Of a stretch of 64,000 nucleotides of DNA, positions 52,226 to 60,188 are shown piece after piece. How positions within the stretch are numbered: position 1 is the stretch's first letter; each line of letters begins with the position of its first letter. The translations under genes and the position numbers were made by a program. Source of the DNA: Corallococcus sp. AS-1-6 (GTDB taxonomy: Bacteria > Myxococcota > Myxococcia > Myxococcales > Myxococcaceae); assembly GCF_020037015.1 (NCBI RefSeq), contig NZ_JAIQDE010000002.1, positions 62,001-126,000 of the forward strand, in the 5' to 3' direction. A model generated the notes under the pieces. The model ran no database searches. It was not told the DNA's origin and was given only the letters and a program-made list of their open reading frames with translations.

Positions 52226-53367
52226 TCTACTGGGACCACAACGCCGCCGCGCCGGTGCGCGCGGAGGTGGGCGCCCTGCTCGCCCGCGCCTTCACACAAG
52301 GAGGCTTCGGCAACGCGTCCAGCGTGCACGGCGGCGGGCGCGAGGCCCGGGCCCGGCTGGACGCGGCGCGAGCGAAGGTGGCGCGCGTCCTGGGCTGCGA
52401 GCCGAAGGAGATCACCTTCACCGCGTCGGGCAGCGAGGCGGACGCGCTCGCGCTGGTGGGAGCGTACGCGGCCCGCCCGGTGAAGGACCGCCGCCGCGTG
52501 GTGTCCACCACGGTGGAGCACCCGTCCGCGCTGGGCGGGCTCACGCAGTTGGAGAAGGACGGCGCCCAGGTGGTGCGGCTGTCCCCCGACGCCAACGGCC
52601 GTGTCCCGCTGGAGGCCGTGCTGGAGGCGCTCACGCCGGACACCGCGCTGTGTTCGCTGATGTGGGCCAACAACGAGACGGGCGTGCTGCAGCCGGTGGC
52701 GGAGGCCGCGCGCGCGTGCCGTCAACGAGGCATCCTCTTCCACACGGACGCCGTGCAGGCCGCGGGCAAGGTGCCGCTCACCTTGCGCGAAGTGGACGCG
52801 GACCTCCTCTCCCTCTCCGCGCACAAGTTCGGAGGCCCCCAGGGCGTGGGCGTGCTGGTGGTGCGCAAGGGCGTGGACGTGCGGGCGCTGACGCCCGGGC
52901 ACCAGGAGGGAGGCCGGCGCGGAGGCACGCAGAACGTGCCCTACGCCGAGGCCCTGGCCCTGGCCCTGGAGCTGGCCACCGAGGAGCAGCCCGGCACCGC
53001 CGCGAGGGTCGCCGCCCTGCGCGACACCTTCGAGGAGCAGGTGCTCCAGCGGCTGCCCGGCGTCACGGTGAACGGCGCGGGCGCGCCCCGGGTGCCCAAC
53101 ACCAGCAACCTGCGCTTCGACGGCGTGGAGGGGGAAGCGCTGCTGATGGCGCTGGACCTGGAGGACATCCGCGTCTCGTCGGGAGCGGCCTGCGCGTCCG
53201 GCACGCTGTCCCCGTCCCACGTGCTGCGCGCCATGGGCCTCTCCCCCGCCGACGCGCGCGCGAGCCTGCGCTTCAGCCTGGGCCCCGGCACCACCGGCAC
53301 GGAGGTCGCTCGCGTCGTGGACGCGCTGTGCACGCACGTGCCCCGGGTGCGCGCGCTCGGAGGCTGA
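52222..53367 (+). CDS. NifS/IscS-type cysteine desulfurase
   Basis: 381 residues from the GTG at 52222, whose last bases form the upstream TGA stop. Class V PLP fold: WDHNAAAPV (4-12), SGSEADALAL (69-78), His100, DAVQAAGKV (176-184), PLP Lys202 in SAHKFGGPQG, and active-site Cys324 in SSGAACASG. It supplies sulfur for FeS clusters or tRNA thiolation. The usual partners (iscU, iscR, mnmA) are not here. Longer frame upstream overlaps the DHH gene and is not coding. Confidence 0.9.
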   Translation: MIYWDHNAAAPVRAEVGALLARAFTQGGFGNASSVHGGGREARARLDAARAKVARVLGCEPKEITFTASGSEADALALVGAYAARPVKDRRRVVSTTVEHPSALGGLTQLEKDGAQVVRLSPDANGRVPLEAVLEALTPDTALCSLMWANNETGVLQPVAEAARACRQRGILFHTDAVQAAGKVPLTLREVDADLLSLSAHKFGGPQGVGVLVVRKGVDVRALTPGHQEGGRRGGTQNVPYAEALALALELATEEQPGTAARVAALRDTFEEQVLQRLPGVTVNGAGAPRVPNTSNLRFDGVEGEALLMALDLEDIRVSSGAACASGTLSPSHVLRAMGLSPADARASLRFSLGPGTTGTEVARVVDALCTHVPRVRALGG

Positions 53368-53389
53368 GGCCCGCGCCGCGCGGGGCCGC
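53368..53389. terminator. GC-rich hairpin between convergent genes
   Basis: GGCCCGCG pairs with CGCGGGGCC (one bulge) over a three-base loop, filling the whole 22-base space between the cysteine desulfurase and the small Gln-rich protein gene. Confidence 0.4.
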
Positions 53390-53566
53390 TCACCACTTCT
53401 GGTCGGGCAGGTTCTTCTCGCGGACCTCCGGGTCGGGCTGTCCGTAGCCGGGCATCCCCTCCTTGGCCTCGTCGGGCTTGGGCGGAAGCCGCTCGTCGCC
53501 GTGCCGCGTCTCGCGGGTGGGCTGCTGCTGCTCGGGCTGCTGCTGCTGCTTTCGCTCGGTCGCCAT
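53390..53566 (-). CDS. Small Gln-rich hydrophilic protein
   Basis: 58 residues, MATERKQQQQPEQQQ then Pro/Glu/Lys-rich to NLPDQKW. The start is set by an excellent ribosome site, GGGAGGAATTC directly before ATG. No Cys, no membrane segment, predicted disordered. It resembles small stress-type or hydrophilin-like proteins only in composition. Free-standing between a convergent gene and the kinase gene. Confidence 0.7.
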   Translation of the reverse strand: MATERKQQQQPEQQQPTRETRHGDERLPPKPDEAKEGMPGYGQPDPEVREKNLPDQKW

Positions 53567-53674
53567 GAATTCCTCCCGGTGCGTGTTCGCGGGAGGAAAG
53601 GTCATCATCCGGGGCAGGCGCCGCAGCGGGCCCCACCGGCTGGGGGCCCACACGCCAGGGCCCTGACTGCCCGG

Positions 53675-54667
53675 CTACCCGTTGTCGTCGGAGGGGCCGT
53701 TGGACGGCGAGCTGCGGTACGCGGGCATCTCGTCCGTGGTGCCGAACAGGCCGCGCACCACCGCCGCGATGGCCAGCGGCGTCCCCACGCGCTCGTCGAA
53801 GTGCGGCGACAGCGCCTTCGCGTACTCCTCCGCGGACGGGAAGCGGTCCTCGGGGTTCTCCGCGAACGCGCGCGCCAGCACGTCGTCCAGCGCCTGCGGG
53901 ATGTCCGGACGCACCGAGCGCAGGAGCCGGTACTTGCGCGACAGGATGCCCGCGAAGACCTCCTCCGGCGTCGTGCCCACGAAGGGCCGGCCCAGCGTGA
54001 GCAGCTCGTAGAGCACCACGCTCGCGGCCCACAGGTCCGCCTCCGGCGTCACGGCGCCCTGCAGCGACTCCGGGGACAGGTAGTACGGCTTGCCCAGCAC
54101 CTCGCCGCCCTGGAGCTTGCCGTCCACCAGCACGCGCGACACGCCGAAGTCGCCCAGCTTGATCTCCCCCACGCGGGAGATGAACAGGTTGGACGGGGAC
54201 ACGTCGCAGTGGACGATGCCCAGCGGCTTGCCGTCCGGGCCGGTGGCGGTGTGCGCGTACGCGAGCGCCTCCAGCAGCACCTTCGCCAGGTACACCGCGA
54301 AGTCGACGGGGAGCGGAATCCCGCGCGCCTTGCAGCGGCGCAGGATGTGGCCCAGGTCGCGCCCGTCCACCAGGTCCATCACCAGGAAGGACACGTCGTC
54401 CAGCATCCCGGCGTCCAGCACCTTCACGATGTTCGGGTGGTCCAACTGGCGGGACAACTGCGCCTCGCGGCGGAAGAGGTCCACCGACGCCGGGTCGCGG
54501 GTGAGCGCGGGCAACAGCCGCTTGAGCGCCACGGTCCAGCCTTCATGGGGACCGGAGCGCACGCGCGCGCGGTACACCTCGGCCATACCGCCCTTGCCCA
54601 GGAGCGATTGGATTTCGTAGTTGCCGAAGACGCGGATGGGCTTCGACACGGGAGTCGGCGCGTTCAC
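53675..54667 (-). CDS. Cytosolic Ser/Thr protein kinase with HCD in place of HRD
   Basis: 330 residues, GTG start overlapping the upstream TPR gene stop (GTGA). Kinase subdomains: LLGKGGMAEVY (22-32), Lys49 in VALKRLL, catalytic loop HCDVSPSN (153-160) with Cys154 in place of the usual Arg, DFG at 173-175, YYLSPES in place of APE, and FAENPEDRFPS near the end. Myxobacterial Pkn-type kinases are normally HRDVSPxN. No transmembrane or sensory domain follows; the tail is a short disordered extension. The linked TPR protein is the likely partner or substrate. Confidence 0.9.
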   Translation of the reverse strand: MNAPTPVSKPIRVFGNYEIQSLLGKGGMAEVYRARVRSGPHEGWTVALKRLLPALTRDPASVDLFRREAQLSRQLDHPNIVKVLDAGMLDDVSFLVMDLVDGRDLGHILRRCKARGIPLPVDFAVYLAKVLLEALAYAHTATGPDGKPLGIVHCDVSPSNLFISRVGEIKLGDFGVSRVLVDGKLQGGEVLGKPYYLSPESLQGAVTPEADLWAASVVLYELLTLGRPFVGTTPEEVFAGILSRKYRLLRSVRPDIPQALDDVLARAFAENPEDRFPSAEEYAKALSPHFDERVGTPLAIAAVVRGLFGTTDEMPAYRSSPSNGPSDDNG

Positions 54668-55659
54668 GGGCTGGAGCTTCCAGCTCCTTGTGGATCACGG
54701 CCCTGGACCCGCTGCTTGCGACCGCGGGCCTGCTTCACCAGCGCCTCGTACAACGTTCCCTCATTGGCGAACTGCTGGAGCTCGCGCTCCACCAGCGCGT
54801 TGCCCTCCGGAGGAGACCAGCCTTCCTGCAGCGCCCGCTTCAGCGCGGCCTGGGCGAACGCGGACTCCTGCGCGGCCCGCTTCACGCACGCGGTCCAGAA
54901 GAAGGCCTCCGCCCGCGCCGCGCCGCTGCCCACGCTGCGCGCCTGATCCAGGTACTTGAGCGCCTCCGGCTGCTGCTTGCGCAGGTGGTACGCCACGCCC
55001 ATGCCCGTCAGCGCCCAGGCGTTGTTCTTCTCCTTCTCCTGGGACAGCACCAACTGGAACTGCTGCGACGCCCCGAAGGGGTTGTTGGGCAGCAGCGACT
55101 GCCCCAGCTTCAGGGTGGCCGCCACGTCCAGGGGCTCCAGCCGGCGCTGCGCCGCCACCTGCGCGGCCCCACCGGACGGCGGAGGAGGCACGGGCGCCTG
55201 CACCTGGCGCTGCTCGGGGGCCTGCGCCGTCGCCGGCGTCAGCGCCGCGCCCTGCTCCGTCGCGCGGAGCACCAGCATCCGGTTCTTGGGCAGCGCCGGG
55301 GACTCGCAGTCGTCCTCCAGCTTCACCACGCCGCCCAGCGCCCGCTCCTCCACGTTGTAGACGAGCATCACCGGGAAGCTGCGGGACGGGGTGCAGGTGT
55401 CCCCCGTCTGACAGAGCGTGAGCTCCCCCAGGAAGACGTTTCCCTGGAAGTCCCCCGTCAATATCGGCTCGGCGGCCGGGCGCTGGCAGGGCCCCCCGGC
55501 CGGCGCCGTGCCGACCAGGTGCTCCCCGTCCGAGCGCAACTCGATGGGGCCGAAGGCATCTGCCTGATAGGTACTGTTGAGCTGCGGACCCGCCCAGGCG
55601 AATCCGGAGGCGAGGCAGGCTACCGCCGCGAGAGCCAATGTTGGGGTCGGGAGCGACAT
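54664..55659 (-). CDS. Secreted TPR protein coupled to the kinase gene
   Basis: 331 residues from MSLPTPTLAL, whose signal peptide ends AWA-GP; the upstream frame extension would bury it. An N-terminal beta domain with two Cys pairs (GGPCQRPAAEP; CQTGDTCTP) is followed by a Pro/Gln linker and TPR-like helices (NNAWALTGMGVAYHLRKQQPEALKYLDQARS). The tail is Arg/Gln-rich. The pairing of a periplasmic TPR protein with a cytosolic kinase on one overlapping transcript is unexplained. Confidence 0.75.
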   Translation of the reverse strand: MSLPTPTLALAAVACLASGFAWAGPQLNSTYQADAFGPIELRSDGEHLVGTAPAGGPCQRPAAEPILTGDFQGNVFLGELTLCQTGDTCTPSRSFPVMLVYNVEERALGGVVKLEDDCESPALPKNRMLVLRATEQGAALTPATAQAPEQRQVQAPVPPPPSGGAAQVAAQRRLEPLDVAATLKLGQSLLPNNPFGASQQFQLVLSQEKEKNNAWALTGMGVAYHLRKQQPEALKYLDQARSVGSGAARAEAFFWTACVKRAAQESAFAQAALKRALQEGWSPPEGNALVERELQQFANEGTLYEALVKQARGRKQRVQGRDPQGAGSSSP

Positions 55660-55745
55660 GTCGGGGACCCGGGCATCATAGAAGTCCACGGGGCGGCTTG
55701 TAAACGCGCGAGGACGGCTTGACCGCACGCTTCTCCATCCTTATC

Positions 55746-55776
55746 ATTTTCCCAGAACGCCCTGGGATTTTCCCAG
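55746..55776. repeat. Two direct repeats ATTTTCCCAG, 21 bp apart
   Basis: Perfect 10-bp copies at 55746-55755 and 55767-55776, a two-helical-turn period; CCCAG and CTGGG between them also form a short stem. Located upstream of the 6S-like RNA (plus) and of the TPR gene (minus), where an activator could bind. Confidence 0.5.
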
Positions 55777-55819
55777 TAATTCTAAGGACTTGCAGCACGA
55801 TTTGAGTGGTAAAAGGTCT

Positions 55820-56011
55820 GTTCCCTGCGGGGTGCGTGATGCCCAGCAGAAATTCGAACCGATACGTCCATTCCGGGGTCCGTTTCGGTCGCCATGTGCA
55901 AGCCCTCCCCCTTCACGGGGGATGAGGGAAGCCTGCGGTGACATGATTTCGGTCCCCACCTGGCTTCTAAGGGTTCAATGGACGCTGGACACACGGCTCG
56001 GCGGGGGACTC
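55820..56011 (+). ncRNA. ssrS: Probable 6S RNA directly upstream of 5-formyl-THF cyclo-ligase
   Basis: A 190-base gene-free segment that folds as 6S RNA should. A long closing stem includes CCAGC/GCTGG (55843-55847/55984-55988) and CGTCCATT/AATGGACG (55865-55872/55977-55984). A large internal bubble follows (about 55873-55892 and 55946-55976), then an apical stem with CATGT/ACATG (55893-55897/55941-55945) and CCCTC/GAGGG (55903-55907/55924-55928). Established synteny supports it: in many proteobacteria ssrS sits just before ygfA/fau, as here. 6S RNA mimics an open promoter and sequesters the housekeeping RNA polymerase. Exact ends are estimates. Confidence 0.7.
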
Positions 56012-56030
56012 TTTCTTTGGAGCGGCGGCG

Positions 56031-56660
56031 GTGAGCGAGACGGCGGTGGATACGGCGGCGGCGGCGGAGAAGAAGGTAACGCTTCGTGAGGAACTGACGG
56101 CGCGCCGCAAGGCGATGACCAACGACCTCATCGACGAGCGGGGCCTCAAGGTCCAGTCTCGATTCCTGGCATCGCCCTATTACGACAAGGCGCGGACGGT
56201 GGCGCTCTACGCCCCCATCCGGGGCGAAGTGCCCACCCGGGACATCCTCATCGCGGCGTTGCAGGACGAGAAGATCGTCTGCTACCCGCTGTCCCACGTG
56301 CACGGGCGCATCCTGGCCTTCCGGGCCATCAAGTCGGAGAGCGAACTGGAGCCGGGGCGCCTGGGCGTCCGCGAGCCCACGAACTCCTCGGACCTGATTC
56401 CGGTGGATCAGATCGACCTGTTCGTGGTGCCCGGACTGGGCTTCAGCCCGGACGGCAAGCGGCTGGGGCGCGGCGGTGGCTACTACGACGCCACCCTGAA
56501 GGCGGCCAGCCCGCGCAGCCGCCGCGTGGGGCTCGCGTTCAACGACCAGATCGTCCAGGCGCTGCCCACCACGAGCGACGACGTGGACATGGACCAGATC
56601 GTCACGGAGAGCCAGACGCTGCGCGGCCTCTACCGCAGCTTCGACTTCCTGGACACCTGA
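56031..56660 (+). CDS. fau: 5-formyltetrahydrofolate cyclo-ligase (YgfA/Fau)
   Basis: 209 residues from GTG with GGAG eight bases upstream. ATP-dependent conversion of 5-formyl-THF to methenyl-THF. Motifs: ELTARRKAM near the N-terminus, ALYAPIRGEV, LFVVPGLGFSPDGKRLGRGGGYYD (substrate and ATP loop), GLAFNDQIV. The N-terminal ~20 residues are an Ala-rich extension. Lies 20 bases after the 6S-like RNA, the conserved arrangement in which the enzyme is co-transcribed with the RNA. Confidence 0.92.
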   Translation: MSETAVDTAAAAEKKVTLREELTARRKAMTNDLIDERGLKVQSRFLASPYYDKARTVALYAPIRGEVPTRDILIAALQDEKIVCYPLSHVHGRILAFRAIKSESELEPGRLGVREPTNSSDLIPVDQIDLFVVPGLGFSPDGKRLGRGGGYYDATLKAASPRSRRVGLAFNDQIVQALPTTSDDVDMDQIVTESQTLRGLYRSFDFLDT

Positions 56661-56776
56661 AGACACCTGACGGCCCCCGAGCCGTAGGACGACAGTCAGG
56701 GTGACAGCCACGGGTGGGGCGGACACGGAAGTCCCGCCCTGCCCGTCGCCTTTTTTGGGCTAGTGTCCGCGGCGCC

Positions 56777-58039
56777 ATGAACCCGGACGCACTGCGCAAG
56801 GCAACCCCCGAAGAGCAGTTCGAAGAAGTCACTCGCGGCACCGTGGACCTCCACGTGCCGGAGGACCTGAAGAAGAAGCTCCAGCGCTCGTATGACAAGG
56901 GCAAGCCCCTCATCATCAAGGCGGGCTTCGACCCCAGCCGTCCCGACCTGCACCTGGGCCACACGCTGCTGCTCACGCGCATGCGGCGCTTCCAGGAGTT
57001 CGGCCACACGGTGGTCTTCCTCATCGGTGACTTCACCGCGCTCATCGGGGACCCGTCCGGCAAGAACGCCGCCCGGCCTCCGCTCACGCGCGAGCAGGTG
57101 AAGGTCAACTCGGAGACGTACAAGCAGCAGGTCTTCAAGGTCCTGGACCCGGACAAGACGGTGGTGAAGTTCAACTCGGAGTGGCTCGACGCGCTGGGCA
57201 CCGAGGGGATGATCCGCCTGGCCGCGCGCTACTCCGTGCAGCGCATGCTCGAGCGCGACGACTTCAAGAAGCGCTACCGGGAGAACACCTCCATCGCCAT
57301 CCACGAGTTCCTCTACCCGCTCCTGCAGGGCTACGACTCCGTGGCGCTGAAGGCGGACGTGGAGCTGGGCGCGACGGATCAGCTCTTCAACCTGCTCGTC
57401 GGCCGCCAGTTGATGAAGGAAGAGGGCATGGAGCCGCAGGTCATCATGACCGGCCCCATCCTGGAGGGCCTGGACGCGAAGCTGGTGGACGGCGTCATCA
57501 CCGGCAACAAGATGTCCAAGAGCCTGGACAACTACGTGGGCATCGACGAGCCGGCGGACAGCATCTTCGGCAAGTTGATGAGCATCACGGACGACCTGAT
57601 GTGGCGGTACTACAAGCTGCTCTCCGCCATGCCGCTCAAGCAGGTGCTGGAGCTGGAGGAGCAGACGAAGTCCGGCGCGGCGCACCCCAAGGCCGCGAAG
57701 GTCGCCTTCGCGCAGGAGATGGCCGCGCGCTTCCAGGGTGAGGAGGCCGGCCGCAAGGCGGCGGAGGACTTCGAGAAGCGCTTCGCCAAGAAGGAGCTGT
57801 CCACGGAGGACCTGCCGCTCGTGGAGGTGTCGCTTGGCGGCGCGGAGAAGCTGCTCGTCACCAAGCTGCTGCCGGAGACGAAGTTCGTCGCCTCCGCCAC
57901 CGAGGCGCGCAAGATGATGGGCCAGGGCGGCGTGAAGGTGAACGGTGAGAAGGTCACCGACCCCAAGGCGGAGCTGGGGGCCGGCGAGTACACCGTGCAG
58001 GTGGGCAAGCTGAAGGTCACGCGGGTGAAGCTGTCCTGA
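56777..58039 (+). CDS. tyrS: Tyrosyl-tRNA synthetase (TyrZ/TyrRS-2 type)
   Basis: 420 residues from MNPDALR; an earlier in-frame start lacks conservation. Class I motifs HLGH (59-62) and KMSKS (245-249), tyrosine pocket [15 protein letters not shown], and a C-terminal S4 RNA-binding domain (about 350-415). The short linker and overall pattern suit the TyrZ subgroup. A GC hairpin (GGGCGG with CCGCCC near 56720-56745) and TTTTTT near 56752 lie before the gene and may terminate fau. Confidence 0.94.
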   Translation: MNPDALRKATPEEQFEEVTRGTVDLHVPEDLKKKLQRSYDKGKPLIIKAGFDPSRPDLHLGHTLLLTRMRRFQEFGHTVVFLIGDFTALIGDPSGKNAARPPLTREQVKVNSETYKQQVFKVLDPDKTVVKFNSEWLDALGTEGMIRLAARYSVQRMLERDDFKKRYRENTSIAIHEFLYPLLQGYDSVALKADVELGATDQLFNLLVGRQLMKEEGMEPQVIMTGPILEGLDAKLVDGVITGNKMSKSLDNYVGIDEPADSIFGKLMSITDDLMWRYYKLLSAMPLKQVLELEEQTKSGAAHPKAAKVAFAQEMAARFQGEEAGRKAAEDFEKRFAKKELSTEDLPLVEVSLGGAEKLLVTKLLPETKFVASATEARKMMGQGGVKVNGEKVTDPKAELGAGEYTVQVGKLKVTRVKLS

Positions 58040-58049
58040 CGTGACGGAC

Positions 58050-58081
58050 GCCGCCCGGGCCTGCTTCAGGGCGCGGGCGGC
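58050..58081. terminator. Hairpin between tyrS and the convergent SDR gene
   Basis: GCCGCCCG (58050-58057) pairs perfectly with CGGGCGGC (58074-58081). The right arm overlaps the last codons of the SDR gene. Confidence 0.55.
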
Positions 58082-58890
58082 TCCTTCGGCAGCGCGCCTT
58101 CGTACAGCGCGGCCGAGCGCCCCATCATGAAGCCGTGGGGCAGCAGCTTCATCATCGCCGCGAGGAAGCGGTTGAGGACGCCGGGCACGCAGAGCTCGCG
58201 GCGGTGCACGAACGCCTCCACGGCGATGCGCGCGCAGGCCTCCGCGGACATGATGCCCACGTCGCCCGCCTTGAACTTCCGGTCCAGGCCGGACACCGAC
58301 AGCATCTCCGTGGCGATGCCGCCGGGCGCGAAGACGGTGACGGACACGCCCGCCTTGCGCAGCTCGTAGGCCAGGCCCCGCCCGTAGCTGATGACGAACG
58401 ACTTCGACGCGGCGTAGGCCGTCTGGTACGGCAGCGGCGCGAAGCCCGCGGTGCTGGCGACGAGCATCAGCGCCCCGCCCCCGCCCCGCTTCGCGAAGTG
58501 CGCGCCGAAGCGCTGGGACATGCGCACCACGCTGGTGATGTTGGTGGCGAGCAGCGCGTCGAAGGACTCGGGCTGCTGCTCCAGCGCGTGGCCGAAGTAG
58601 GTGACGCCCGCGTTGAGGATGACGCCGTCGACGGTGCGGCCGGACGTGGCGGTCTCGAAGACGCGCTCGGCGTCGCCGGGCTTCGTGAGGTCCGCGGAGA
58701 GGGGCAGCACCTGCACGCCGTGCGCGGACTCCAGCTCCGCCTTCAGCGCGGCGAGCCGGTCCTCGCGGCGGGCCACGGCGATGATGTGGGCGCCGTGCTC
58801 CTTCGCGAGCAGGCGGGCCATCTCCAGCCCCAGGCCGGACGACGCGCCGGTAATGAGCACCCAGCGGCCTCGGAAATTCATCGGTTTCAT
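58066..58890 (-). CDS. Short-chain dehydrogenase/reductase
   Basis: 274 residues from ATG 58890 (a second ATG nine bases on is possible). Classical SDR: TGASSGLG cofactor loop (14-21), NAGVTYFG, Ser in VASTAGF, and YAASK catalytic pair. Basic residues after the first Gly-rich strand (ARREDR) favour NADPH. Substrate unknown; C-terminal region with hydrophobic MMKLLPHGFMMG resembles membrane-associated lipid SDRs. Monocistronic and convergent with tyrS. Confidence 0.9.
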   Translation of the reverse strand: MKPMNFRGRWVLITGASSGLGLEMARLLAKEHGAHIIAVARREDRLAALKAELESAHGVQVLPLSADLTKPGDAERVFETATSGRTVDGVILNAGVTYFGHALEQQPESFDALLATNITSVVRMSQRFGAHFAKRGGGGALMLVASTAGFAPLPYQTAYAASKSFVISYGRGLAYELRKAGVSVTVFAPGGIATEMLSVSGLDRKFKAGDVGIMSAEACARIAVEAFVHRRELCVPGVLNRFLAAMMKLLPHGFMMGRSAALYEGALPKEPPAP

Positions 58891-58976
58891 ATCGGGCGCG
58901 TTTATTTCGCGGCGCGGCGCCGGGCGCAACCGGGGAACAGCGGGCTTGGGGCGCCCCTGTTAGAGTCCGGCCCACC

Positions 58977-60140
58977 ATGCGCCTCTCCGGGTCGCTCGCC
59001 TGCTTCTTCCTGGCCCTCTCCACCGCCCCCGTCGCCTTCGCGGGGAGCGGCGTCTTCGTCACCGAAGAGGCCATGGACGCGGTGGACCAGCCCCAGTCCT
59101 CCAAGGTCGTCTTCTCCGTGCAGCCGGGCGTGTCCTATCCGCTCGTGAAGAAGGGCGGCCCCGACCGCGCGTGGTGCAAGCTCCAGGGGCCCGGGGCCGA
59201 GGGCTGGGTGCTCTGCGATGGCACGCCCACGGAGGCCGTCCAGAAGGCGCCGGACACGGACGCGCTCGTGCGCGCGGACCATGCGAACACGCGCCAGCAG
59301 CAGGTGTCGCGAGGCGGCGGGGCCCTCGCGGAGGCGAAGCCCATCGGGAGCGGAGCCGGTGCGGGTGCGCCCCCTGCGGAGCCGGACGACACGGAAGAGG
59401 TCACCGTGGCGGTGCGCGCACCGGCGAGTCGCGCCGCGGCTCCGGGCGACGCGGCGGCCTGCGCGAGCACGTGTGATCAACCGCCCCTCTTCGCCAAGGC
59501 CCCGGCGCTGTCCGCGCTGGACCGCGAGGTGCTGGACCTGTGCCCCGCGCGCCCCGACGCGAGCGTGAGCGCCGGGGACGTGCAGCGCTTCTTCGCGAAG
59601 CACTACGACGACGCGCGGGTGCAGCGCGCGCTGTCCGCGGCGGGGCGTCCCGGCTCGCGGCAGGCGAACATCGAATGGCTCACGAGCCTGTGGGTGAGCA
59701 CCGGCCCGCGCAACGCGTTCACGCACGTCTTCTGCGGGGATGACTGGCAGCGCGGCCCGATTGGCGGCCTGCACTTCCTGCCCCGCTACGCGCAGCTCGA
59801 GGCGGAAGGCAAGGTCTGCTACCAGGGCCCGGCCCGGGGCGAGGACGCCGTGCGCGGCGAGCAGTACCTCATCCGCTTCAAGGGGCTGTCCCCGTGGTCC
59901 TGCGGCGTGAAGCGCACGGGCGGCTTCTCCACGTCGCAGGACGCGGTCTCCATCGCCGCCATCGGGACCCGGGCGTTCGCGCGCTGCTGTGCGCGCGGCG
60001 GGGCGAAGAAGGAGGGCGGCGTGTACTCGGCGCCGGACGTGGGCGGCGGCAACTGGCGCATCTGGTGCGGCACGCGCAACGGCACCTACGGCATCGCCAC
60101 GCTGCACCCCACCGACGAAGCCGCCACCTGCGCGGAGTAG
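58977..60140 (+). CDS. Secreted EndoU-like endoribonuclease
   Basis: 387 residues. Signal peptide to about residue 22 (AFA-GS); a small SH3-like domain with paired Cys (AWCKLQ...GWVLCD) at about 40-82; a Pro/Ala linker; and a C-terminal EndoU-like domain from about 175. There, His250 in FTHVFCGDDW, His266 in GGLHFLPRY and Lys312 have spacings (16 and 46) identical to the H162/H178/K224 triad of Xenopus XendoU as I remember it. Also Asp255 sits five residues after the first His, where XendoU has Glu167. Uridylate-specific RNA cleavage is the family activity. No immunity gene is evident. Confidence 0.75.
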   Translation: MRLSGSLACFFLALSTAPVAFAGSGVFVTEEAMDAVDQPQSSKVVFSVQPGVSYPLVKKGGPDRAWCKLQGPGAEGWVLCDGTPTEAVQKAPDTDALVRADHANTRQQQVSRGGGALAEAKPIGSGAGAGAPPAEPDDTEEVTVAVRAPASRAAAPGDAAACASTCDQPPLFAKAPALSALDREVLDLCPARPDASVSAGDVQRFFAKHYDDARVQRALSAAGRPGSRQANIEWLTSLWVSTGPRNAFTHVFCGDDWQRGPIGGLHFLPRYAQLEAEGKVCYQGPARGEDAVRGEQYLIRFKGLSPWSCGVKRTGGFSTSQDAVSIAAIGTRAFARCCARGGAKKEGGVYSAPDVGGGNWRIWCGTRNGTYGIATLHPTDEAATCAE

Positions 60141-60144
60141 CAGC

Positions 60145-60172
60145 GGACCGGCGCCACGAAGGACGCCGGTCC
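60145..60172. terminator. Hairpin between EndoU-like and A2M genes
   Basis: GGACCGGCG (60145-60153) pairs perfectly with CGCCGGTCC (60164-60172) over a ten-base loop, between two convergent stops. Confidence 0.7.
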
Positions 60173-60188
60173 CCTGCCCCGCCGGGGC

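Noticed and set aside
55790-55815. TTGCAG ... TAAAAG as the 6S RNA promoter
   Set aside because: The spacer would be only 14 bases, so it was not annotated.
55847-55872. TTCGAACC looking like a tRNA T-arm
   Set aside because: No acceptor or anticodon stems and no CCA context; the bases are better used in the 6S-like closing stem.
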